DNA of 5,152 nucleotides from Clostridiales bacterium (GTDB lineage: Bacteria; Bacillota; Clostridia; Tissierellales; Dethiosulfatibacteraceae), in assembly GCA_003539375.1 (NCBI GenBank), contig DPPH01000111.1:1-5152 (forward strand). The letters run 5' to 3'. Numbering within the stretch: the stretch's first letter is position 1; each line of letters starts with the position of its first letter. Both the position numbers and the translations under genes were made by a program. The notes below the pieces were generated by a model. That model did not search any database, was not told where the DNA came from, and saw only the letters and a list, made by a program, of their open reading frames with translations. Shown here in pieces: positions 1 through 4,850 of the stretch.

Positions 1-296
1 AGTTCATCATTTTTAGTCAGAATAGGATTTTGAGAGTTTTTTGAAAAACTGGATTTGTTTTCAATATATTTTCCAAAATAATTCTTATAGTTCCAATTTA
101 TACTGTAATCAAAAGCTCTATATTCATTATTAATATAGAAATTCACCTTTGGTTCTTGGGAGTTTGGATTGGTAAATATATACTGTGGATTAAAATCTAA
201 GTTACTAATATTAAAACCATCAAAATTATTGGCCACGACTCCATTAAATATCAGTACTCCTAAAATTAGTATTATAACAATTAAAGCTTTTTTCAT
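1..296 (-). CDS. Unrecognised secreted or surface protein, N-terminal part (cut by left edge)
   Basis: The frame is open from an ATG at 296-294 to the left edge, giving 98 codons with no stop. An AGGTGA ribosome binding site lies a few bases upstream. A second ATG just upstream is out of frame and meets a stop at once, so the start is clear. Residues 1-22 look like a signal peptide: Lys2-Lys3, a hydrophobic core (about 4-18), and a plausible signal peptidase I site after Val-Val-Ala (20-22). There is no lipobox cysteine. The mature part seen is rich in Asn, Tyr, Phe and Ser (for example VNFYINNEYR at 51-60), which suggests an extracellular beta-rich protein. I do not recognise the family and assign no function. 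It is divergent from the nitroreductase gene. Coding on this strand is well supported by the start context and leader; the function is unknown. Confidence 0.75.
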   Translation of the reverse strand, partial: MKKALIVIILILGVLIFNGVVANNFDGFNISNLDFNPQYIFTNPNSQEPKVNFYINNEYRAFDYSINWNYKNYFGKYIENKSSFSKNSQNPILTKNDE

Positions 297-337
297 TTCA
301 TCACCTAAATTTCTTTATCTTATTATGAATTTATTAT

Positions 338-366
338 ATTATATAACTATAAGATTAGAATTTAAA
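338..366 (-). promoter_or_regulatory. Candidate promoter of the leftward secreted-protein gene
   Basis: On the minus strand there is TTTAAA (361-366), a 17-base spacer, and TATAAT (338-343). This matches the sigma-A -35 box at 4 of 6 bases and the -10 box fully. It would give a leader of about 35 bases before the ATG at 296. The region is very AT-rich, and a second TATAAT (333-338) overlaps, so chance matches are possible. I see no equally good promoter for the rightward gene at 387. Confidence 0.4.
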
Positions 367-373
367 GATAATT

Positions 374-379
374 AGGAGG
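374..379 (+). promoter_or_regulatory. Ribosome binding site that fixes the start of the ferredoxin-nitroreductase
   Basis: AGGAGG lies 7 bases before the ATG at 387 but only 4 bases before the in-frame TTG at 384. The spacing and the stronger start codon favour the ATG. Confidence 0.8.
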
Positions 380-386
380 AGATTTG

Positions 387-1229
387 ATGATAAGGGTTAA
401 TAAAGAAATATGTATAGGTTGTGAAAATTGCGTATACCACTGTTTGCAGGACAATATAGAAATGAACGAAGGAAAAGCTCAAATGGTAAATGAAAAATGT
501 ATTTACTGCGGACACTGTATAGCTTTATGTCCTGTGGATGCTATAGAAATAGACCACTATGATATAGATGAAGTTGATAAGTATAACCCGGAAAAATTTG
601 AAATTAATGAAGAAAACTTTTTAAACTTTATGAAATTTAGAAGAAGTATAAGAAGCTATAAAAATAGAGAAGTAGAAAAGGAAAAAATAGAAAAAATAAT
701 AGAAGCGGGAAGATATTCTCCTACTGGAGGAAATAGACAGCATATATCCTATACAATAGTAAAGGACAAACTTCCTGAACTTAGGGAAATGGCAATAAAC
801 AAGCTCTATGAAATCAGTCAGGACATAAAAAAGGGCAATGATAAGGGATATAACTACAATAAAAGCACATTAGATAGATACTATAAGGCTTGGGAAAAGA
901 TGTATGAAGAATTTCAAGAGGGAGAGGATAGGTTGTTCTTTAAAGGAGACACACTTATTATAGCAAAAGGAGACACTAGGTTAAAACCTACCCCTCAAAT
1001 GGAGCTAGGTATAGCCTTATCAAGAATGGAATTAATGGCATATACTTTAGGATTAGGTACATGCTATATTGGCTACTTTATGACTGCTTTTTCCAAAAGT
1101 AAAGAAATCAGGGATTTCTTAGGCATTAAGGATTACGAAGAAGTAGTAAGTCCTCTGATAATAGGGTATCCAGATGTTAAATATATAAAAACTGCACCAA
1201 GGAATAAAGTAAAAGTTGATTGGCTGTAG
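387..1229 (+). CDS. Ferredoxin-nitroreductase fusion (nitroreductase family protein with 2[4Fe-4S] domain)
   Basis: This 280-residue cytoplasmic flavoprotein has an N-terminal bacterial ferredoxin module. Cluster cysteines are Cys9, 12, 15, 19 and Cys38, 41, 44, 48, both in CxxCxxCxxxC spacing. The second motif ends in the usual Pro49, but the first has Leu20 there. A linker (about 50-80) leads to a nitroreductase domain with the FMN-phosphate motif RRSIRSY (85-91), SPTGGNRQ (111-118) and the C-terminal GYP (260-262) and PRNKVKVDW (271-279) signatures. Members of this family bind FMN and reduce nitro compounds, quinones or similar acceptors. The fused clusters suggest electrons arrive from ferredoxin or another low-potential donor rather than only NAD(P)H. 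The true substrate cannot be read from sequence. The lipoprotein gene follows after 52 bases and has its own candidate promoter; no hairpin terminator separates them, so read-through is possible. The start is the ATG at 387, not the TTG at 384. Confidence 0.92.
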   Translation: MIRVNKEICIGCENCVYHCLQDNIEMNEGKAQMVNEKCIYCGHCIALCPVDAIEIDHYDIDEVDKYNPEKFEINEENFLNFMKFRRSIRSYKNREVEKEKIEKIIEAGRYSPTGGNRQHISYTIVKDKLPELREMAINKLYEISQDIKKGNDKGYNYNKSTLDRYYKAWEKMYEEFQEGEDRLFFKGDTLIIAKGDTRLKPTPQMELGIALSRMELMAYTLGLGTCYIGYFMTAFSKSKEIRDFLGIKDYEEVVSPLIIGYPDVKYIKTAPRNKVKVDWL

Positions 1230-1244
1230 TAAATCTTGAAATAA

Positions 1245-1253
1245 TGATATAAT
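1245..1253 (+). promoter_or_regulatory. Candidate extended -10 promoter of the lipoprotein gene
   Basis: TGATATAAT gives a perfect -10 box (1248-1253) preceded by the TGn extension (1245-1247). At 17-base spacing the -35 position (1225-1230, TGTAGT) is weak, as is common when an extended -10 is present. The predicted transcript would start near 1260, about 20 bases before the ATG. Confidence 0.45.
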
Positions 1254-1281
1254 TAAAACAATAAATCAGGTAGGTGATAAA

Positions 1282-2385
1282 ATGAAGAAATTTTTATCGA
1301 TGATATTGGTACTTATTATAATTTTTTCTCTTGCAGCATGCTCTAACCCACAAGATACTCCTGAAGTGGAAGAGCCAGACCAGGAAGAAAGTGAAACACC
1401 TGAAATAAATGAAGAAGAACCTCAAGAAAATGAAGAAAGTCCTGGAGAAGGGGAAGAAGCAGAGGAACCTGAAGGTGAAACAGAAGAGATTGATATTGAT
1501 AAATACTACGACATGGGTAAAACTTTATACGATTTAGGACTTTTCAGCGGTGTTAGTACTTCGGAATACTCACCAAATCTCGAAGGTAGTATGAATCGTC
1601 AGGAAGCAATGAAGATGATAGTATCAGCACTGGGATGGGAGCCGGCAGATGAAGAAGATAACCCTTTTGTAGATGTAGCAGATTGGGCAAAGCCATATGT
1701 AGCAAGAGCATATATGGAAGGTATAGCATTAGGCACAGTACCGGAACAAAATATTTTTGGGGCAGAAGATCCCGTTACGAAGATACAACTCCTTACATTT
1801 TATTTAAGAGCATTAGGTTATGAATCCACTTATGCTTACGACAATGCTGAAAGATTAGGTCAAATTACCGGTATTTCTGATAATTTATCCGGGCAAAAAG
1901 AGAACTTGAAAAGATATGATCTAGTTGCAGTTACATATGATACTTTGCTGGCCACTAAGGAAGATAAAGCTCTTACTATCATAGAAGAATTAGCTATAGA
2001 TGGAGTAGTAGATGAAGAAAACGCTAAAGAATTTGGTTTAATTCAAGAATATAAGTATGAAGACCAAAGAAAAAATGGTCCTCATGAAGGAACTAATGAA
2101 AACTTCCAGGAGTATTTAGATGAAGAAGGAAAATTACTGGTGCTTTTCTATTCAACTAATGAAGATAGTGAAGAAATGAAAAAAGCATTTCTTAATGCTG
2201 CAGTAATGCTTGCAGATTCTACGAGAGTTGTGTGGGTTGATTCAAAAGAGCAGGAAGCTTTGATTGAAGAGTATAATATTTCAACATTTCCTTCGGTAAA
2301 GCTTTATGACGAGGAAAATAAATCCAGTACTCTACCACCTATCCCGGATGAGGATACGATAGTAAATTGGGTAAATAATAACTAA
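1282..2385 (+). CDS. Lipoprotein with S-layer homology repeats and a cysteine-less thioredoxin-like domain
   Basis: This 367-residue protein starts at an ATG preceded by AGGTGAT. Residues 1-19 are a lipoprotein signal peptide with lipobox LAAC (17-20), so Cys20 should be lipidated and hold the protein on the outer face of the membrane. Residues 21-73 are a disordered Glu/Pro-rich linker. Next come S-layer homology-like repeats: about 79-125 (with MNRQEAMKM at 104-112), about 126-180 (FVDVADWAKPYVARAY at 129-144), and a weaker third at about 184-245 (LKRYD at 209-213). SLH repeats usually bind cell-wall polymers. Residues 272-367 resemble a thioredoxin fold: a strand LLVLFYS (285-291), a following helix, strand VVWVDS, and the cis-proline-like STFPSVKLY (334-342). 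Where thioredoxins have CxxC this protein has Glu-Asp-Ser-Glu (294-297), and Cys20 is its only cysteine. It therefore cannot do thiol-disulfide exchange. A structural or binding role at the membrane-wall interface is inferred. The architecture is well supported, the function is not. Confidence 0.88.
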   Translation: MKKFLSMILVLIIIFSLAACSNPQDTPEVEEPDQEESETPEINEEEPQENEESPGEGEEAEEPEGETEEIDIDKYYDMGKTLYDLGLFSGVSTSEYSPNLEGSMNRQEAMKMIVSALGWEPADEEDNPFVDVADWAKPYVARAYMEGIALGTVPEQNIFGAEDPVTKIQLLTFYLRALGYESTYAYDNAERLGQITGISDNLSGQKENLKRYDLVAVTYDTLLATKEDKALTIIEELAIDGVVDEENAKEFGLIQEYKYEDQRKNGPHEGTNENFQEYLDEEGKLLVLFYSTNEDSEEMKKAFLNAAVMLADSTRVVWVDSKEQEALIEEYNISTFPSVKLYDEENKSSTLPPIPDEDTIVNWVNNN

Positions 2386-2390
2386 ACAAT

Positions 2391-2420
2391 AAAAAAGGGG
2401 ACGAATTAATTTTCGTCTCC
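2391..2420 (-). terminator. Rho-independent terminator of the metK-divIC unit, shared by convergent genes
   Basis: The arms at 2397-2405 and 2412-2420 pair over 9 bp with one wobble and a 6-base loop (2406-2411). On the minus strand the stem is followed by six T (complement of 2391-2396), a strong intrinsic terminator. On the plus strand the trailing T-tract is interrupted (2421-2430), so termination of the lipoprotein transcript would be weaker. The stop codon of the divIC-like gene (2408-2406) sits in the loop, and one stem arm encodes its last residues. Confidence 0.88.
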
Positions 2421-2759
2421 TATTCCTTTTATAAATTTATTTTCGTTTTTATTTTTATCTATATACATAGTTTCGTAAGGTTTAACCATTTTGTATTCTT
2501 CTCTGGCAATTTTTTCAATTACTTCAAGAAATTTATCTGGATCATCCAGCATTTCCAAATCTTGACTCAAAGAATCCACTTCAGCAGCTAAAACTGTTTT
2601 TTCTTGTTGTATATCCTCTTTTTCATTTCTTAACTTCGTAAGAAGGCCGTATTGGTTTTTAACAGTCACAGCTACGTATATTAAAAATCCTATAAATAGA
2701 ATAGTAAATATACTTGGAAAATTCCGAACCTTTTTTTTCTTTTTTCTTTTTCTTGCCAT
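2406..2759 (-). CDS. divIC: DivIC/FtsB-family septum formation initiator
   Basis: This 117-residue bitopic membrane protein has the order expected of the family. A very basic cytoplasmic tail (Arg/Lys-rich, residues 3-12) is followed by one membrane helix (about 15-33). Then comes an external coiled coil (about 36-70, with Leu/Val heptads such as LLTKLRNEKEDI) and a conserved end, DPDKFLEVIEKIAREEYKMV (residues 76-95), followed by KPYETMYID. DivIC/FtsB proteins join FtsL and DivIB/FtsQ in the divisome and help activate septal peptidoglycan synthesis. The start is the ATG at 2759-2757; a GTG nine bases upstream lies inside the ribosome binding site and is rejected. The gene follows metK by 51 bases on the same strand with no hairpin between, so cotranscription is plausible, although a weak internal promoter may exist. 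Family assignment is confident. The exact symbol is less certain, because DivIC and FtsB are one family. Confidence 0.87.
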   Translation of the reverse strand: MARKRKKKKKVRNFPSIFTILFIGFLIYVAVTVKNQYGLLTKLRNEKEDIQQEKTVLAAEVDSLSQDLEMLDDPDKFLEVIEKIAREEYKMVKPYETMYIDKNKNENKFIKGIGDEN

Positions 2760-2765
2760 TAAGAA

Positions 2766-2772
2766 CACCTCT
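2766..2772 (-). promoter_or_regulatory. Ribosome binding site that fixes the start of the divIC-like gene
   Basis: On the minus strand AGAGGTG ends about 8 bases (counted from AGAGG) before the ATG at 2759. The alternative in-frame GTG (2768-2766) is part of this Shine-Dalgarno sequence, so it cannot be the start. Confidence 0.75.
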
Positions 2773-2778
2773 AATACT

Positions 2779-2807
2779 ATTATAGTAGATAGTCCTAAAT
2801 AAATAAA
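2779..2807 (-). promoter_or_regulatory. Possible weak internal promoter before the divIC-like gene
   Basis: On the minus strand a perfect TATAAT (2779-2784) lies in the 51-base gap between metK and the divIC-like gene. The -35 position at 17-base spacing (2802-2807, TTTATT) matches only 3 of 6. The -10 box lies inside a 13-base perfect palindrome (2775-2787). This is weak evidence in AT-rich DNA. Confidence 0.25.
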
Positions 2808-2810
2808 GAG

Positions 2811-3995
2811 TTATTTAAAGGCTTCTTCTTTTAAAATTTCAGCTTTGTCTGTTTTCTCCCAAGGTAAATCCAAATCTAGTCTTCCAAAATGACCGTAAGC
2901 TGCAATTTGCTTGTATATAGGTCTTTTCAGCTGAAGATTATCTATAATAGCAGCAGGTCTTAAGTCAAAATGTTTGTTTATCAATTGAGATATTTTATCC
3001 TCATCAATTTTTCCGGTACCAAAGGTATCAACCATTATAGATACGGGATGGGCAACTCCTATAGCATATGCCAGTTGAACTTCGCATTTTTTAGCGATTC
3101 CAGCAGCTACAATATTTTTAGCTACATATCTGGCAGCATAGGCTGCTGACCTATCTACTTTTGTAGGATCTTTTCCTGAAAAAGCTCCTCCTCCGTGTCT
3201 TGAATATCCACCGTAGGTATCTACGATTATTTTTCTACCAGTTAATCCTGCATCTCCCTGTGGACCACCTATTACAAATCTTCCAGTAGGATTAATGTGA
3301 TATTTTGTGTTTTCGTCTAGTAGTTCTTCAGGAATAATTTTGTTTATTATTTCTTCTTTTATGTCTTTTTCAAGTATATCGTAAGTTATTTTAGGGCTGT
3401 GCTGGGTAGATATTACTACTGTATCTATTCTAGCAGGCTTATCGTCATGGTATTCAACAGTTACCTGTGTTTTACCATCAGGACGAAGATAACCTAAAGT
3501 CTTGTTTTTTCTAACTTCAGCAAGTCTTCTTGCAAGTTTGTGAGCTAGGGAAATAGGTAGAGGCATAAGCTCTTCTGTTTCATCGCATGCAAAACCAAAC
3601 ATTATACCCTGGTCGCCAGCTCCTGTCTTGTCGTAGGAATCACTTCCGTTTCCCTTATACTCTTTTGATTGGTCTACTCCCAAGGCAATGTCCTTAGATT
3701 GTTCATCTATAGTAGTAAGTACGGCACAGGTTTCACTATCAAAGCCGTATTTAGCTCTTGTGTATCCTATTTTCTTTACAGTTTCCCTAACCACCTTAGG
3801 AATATCTACGTAGCACTCTGTAGAAATTTCTCCAGATACTAGGACAAGACCCGTAGTCACAGAAGTTTCACATGCCACTCTTCCATTTGGATCCTTTTCT
3901 AAAATCGCATCTAAAATACCGTCGGATATTTGATCACACAGCTTATCTGGATGACCTTCTGTAACGGATTCAGATGTAAAAAACCATTTTTTCAT
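2811..3995 (-). CDS. metK: S-adenosylmethionine synthetase (methionine adenosyltransferase)
   Basis: This cytoplasmic enzyme makes S-adenosylmethionine from methionine and ATP, releasing phosphate and pyrophosphate. At 394 residues it has the usual bacterial MetK length and appears intact. Visible signatures are the N-terminal SESVTEGHPDK (8-18, with the catalytic-site His15 and Asp17), the central GAGDQGIMFGF (125-135) and the glycine-rich phosphate-binding GGGAFSGKDPTKVDRS (268-283). The C-terminal half keeps the typical CEVQLAYAIGVAHPVSI region (304-320). The ATG at 3995-3993 is preceded by AAGGAGG with good spacing. The gene lies behind a SAM-I riboswitch, so its own product should shut down its transcription. 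The divIC-like gene follows 51 bases downstream on the same strand and may share the transcript. Confidence 0.99.
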   Translation of the reverse strand: MKKWFFTSESVTEGHPDKLCDQISDGILDAILEKDPNGRVACETSVTTGLVLVSGEISTECYVDIPKVVRETVKKIGYTRAKYGFDSETCAVLTTIDEQSKDIALGVDQSKEYKGNGSDSYDKTGAGDQGIMFGFACDETEELMPLPISLAHKLARRLAEVRKNKTLGYLRPDGKTQVTVEYHDDKPARIDTVVISTQHSPKITYDILEKDIKEEIINKIIPEELLDENTKYHINPTGRFVIGGPQGDAGLTGRKIIVDTYGGYSRHGGGAFSGKDPTKVDRSAAYAARYVAKNIVAAGIAKKCEVQLAYAIGVAHPVSIMVDTFGTGKIDEDKISQLINKHFDLRPAAIIDNLQLKRPIYKQIAAYGHFGRLDLDLPWEKTDKAEILKEEAFK

Positions 3996-4032
3996 TATTA
4001 TCCTCCTTTGGATGTTTATCTATACAAAAATT

Positions 4033-4055
4033 AAAAAAACTCTTCAAAAGAAGAG
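4033..4055 (-). terminator. Riboswitch expression-platform terminator in the metK leader
   Basis: On the minus strand CUCUUC-UUUU-GAAGAG (4055-4040) forms a 6-bp hairpin followed by seven U (4039-4033), an intrinsic terminator about 37 bases before the metK start. The alternative antiterminator pairs the complement of 4072-4080 (AAGAUGAGG) with that of 4048-4056 (CCUCUUCUU): 8 of 9 positions pair, with one U-U mismatch. It uses both the 3' strand of aptamer helix P1 and the 5' arm of the terminator, so P1 formation with SAM bound and antitermination are mutually exclusive. This is an OFF switch acting on transcription. Confidence 0.9.
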
Positions 4056-4071
4056 GTCAATTTCATAAGGT

Positions 4072-4164
4072 CCTCATCTTTCGGATATACCGCGGGAATT
4101 AGCACCGTGTTTGTACCGGCTGCTGGGTTTCATAGGGCCCGTCCCTCAACCACTCTTGATAAGG
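4072..4164 (-). promoter_or_regulatory. SAM-I (S-box) riboswitch aptamer controlling metK
   Basis: The minus-strand leader carries the conserved S-box core in order: CAAGAG, GAGGGAC, GGCCC, AUGAAACCC, GCAGCC, GGUGCUAAUUCC and GAUGAGG. Helix P1 closes with CCUUAUC (4164-4158) against GAUGAGG (4078-4072). P3 forms from GCA[G]CCG and CGGUGC. The pseudoknot pairs CGGG (4141-4138) with CCCG (4096-4093), all Watson-Crick. The one visible departure from the common core is GCAGCC instead of GCAACC (G at 4120). S-box RNAs bind S-adenosylmethionine and, when bound, favour termination upstream of methionine and SAM synthesis genes. The position directly before metK fits exactly. Confidence 0.97.
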
Positions 4165-4178
4165 TATTTATCTAGGTC

Positions 4179-4207
4179 ACTATACCATAATTAATAATGA
4201 CTGTCAA
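4179..4207 (-). promoter_or_regulatory. metK: Consensus sigma-A promoter of the metK riboswitch transcript
   Basis: On the minus strand there is a perfect TTGACA (4202-4207), a 17-base spacer and TATAGT (4179-4184), with a TGn extension just before the -10 box. Transcription should begin near 4172, a few bases before the riboswitch P1 helix, giving a leader of about 175 bases. Near-consensus strength fits a gene controlled afterwards by riboswitch attenuation. Confidence 0.88.
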
Positions 4208-4239
4208 TTACATAAATTAAAATTCATGCAAAATTATTT

Positions 4240-4707
4240 TTATAAAATTGAAACGCCTAAAGATATTGAAAGAACTATAATTCCAGCGGCTAATACCCCT
4301 AAAGATATATAAAAAATTGATTTCCTATAACTTAACTTCAAAAATGAAGCTACAGCAGAGGCTGTCCATACTCCTGTAGTAGGAAGAGGAATTGCTACTA
4401 AAAGAAAAAGTCCCCACAGCTCGTACTTTCGAACTTTTTGTGAACTTCTATCTACCTTATTTACTATCATTGAAGCAGGTCTTCTTAAAAAAGTCGATCT
4501 AGCTATCCATCTTATGATAGGTTGATATAACTTAAGTAAAAAGGGCACTGGTATTATGTTACCTATTACACTTATCACAAAAGCATTATATGGACTTAGT
4601 CCTATTGAGATGCCGTAGGGTATAGCACCTCTAAGTTCGGATATTGGCATCATAGATAAAATTAGGACGGATAGTTCTTTTCCTATAAAGTTTAAAATTT
4701 CTGACAT
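4240..4707 (-). CDS. Small multi-drug export family membrane protein (COG2426 type)
   Basis: This 155-residue, strongly hydrophobic inner-membrane protein matches the COG2426 / Sm_multidrug_ex family in size and motifs. These are PISELRGAIPYGI (21-33), GNIIPVPF (49-56) and the second-half PLPTTGVWT (107-115). Likely membrane segments are about 8-30, 37-60, 96-122 and 130-153. A basic cytoplasmic-type loop (about 66-95, with several Arg and Lys) separates the halves. The paired Pro/Gly-containing motifs suggest re-entrant or broken helices, as in small transporters. The 'multi-drug export' label is historical; no substrate can be assigned from sequence. The ATG at 4707-4705 is preceded by AAGGAG. 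It is divergent from the PP-loop gene and lies upstream of the metK promoter on the same strand. I see no GC-rich terminator after its stop, so some read-through into the riboswitch is possible. Confidence 0.87.
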   Translation of the reverse strand: MSEILNFIGKELSVLILSMMPISELRGAIPYGISIGLSPYNAFVISVIGNIIPVPFLLKLYQPIIRWIARSTFLRRPASMIVNKVDRSSQKVRKYELWGLFLLVAIPLPTTGVWTASAVASFLKLSYRKSIFYISLGVLAAGIIVLSISLGVSIL

Positions 4708-4734
4708 AACATCTCCTTAATAAAAACTACTATT

Positions 4735-4763
4735 ATTATATAATAAAACATAACAATTTTAAA
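4735..4763 (-). promoter_or_regulatory. Candidate promoter of the COG2426-type gene
   Basis: On the minus strand there is TTTAAA (4758-4763), a 17-base spacer and a perfect TATAAT (4735-4740), about 28 bases before the start codon. The DNA is very AT-rich, so confidence is moderate. Confidence 0.42.
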
Positions 4764-4792
4764 CCAATTAATTAAACTTAATATATATTTAA

Positions 4793-4820
4793 TTGCTTGT
4801 CTTCTTTTTAATGTTATAAT
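4793..4820 (+). promoter_or_regulatory. Candidate promoter of the PP-loop tRNA-modification gene
   Basis: TTGCTT (4793-4798), a 16-base spacer and TATAAT (4815-4820) with a TGT extension (4812-4814) make a good extended -10 promoter. The start would be near 4827, with a leader of about 25 bases containing GAGGTGA (4841-4847) before the ATG at 4851. Confidence 0.6.
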
Positions 4821-4850
4821 TACAATACACAATTTATTACGAGGTGACTT

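Noticed and set aside
169..375. Rightward 68-codon open frame
   Set aside because: It lies mostly antisense to the secreted-protein gene at 1-296, which has a proper start, ribosome binding site and signal peptide. The rightward frame has no convincing ribosome binding site and runs into the AT-rich gap before the nitroreductase.
384..386. TTG as start of the ferredoxin-nitroreductase
   Set aside because: It is only 4 bases after AGGAGG, and an ATG follows immediately at 7-base spacing.
1230..1281. Terminator between the nitroreductase and lipoprotein genes
   Set aside because: No hairpin with a T-tract is visible; the gap holds only a candidate promoter and a ribosome binding site.
2760..2768. 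Three-residue N-terminal extension of the divIC-like protein from a GTG
   Set aside because: The GTG is part of the Shine-Dalgarno sequence AGAGGTG serving the ATG at 2759.
4211..4228. AT-rich inverted repeat after the COG2426-type gene as a terminator
   Set aside because: The arms are almost all A-T pairs with a tiny loop, and no T-tract follows on the minus strand. It is too weak to call a terminator.
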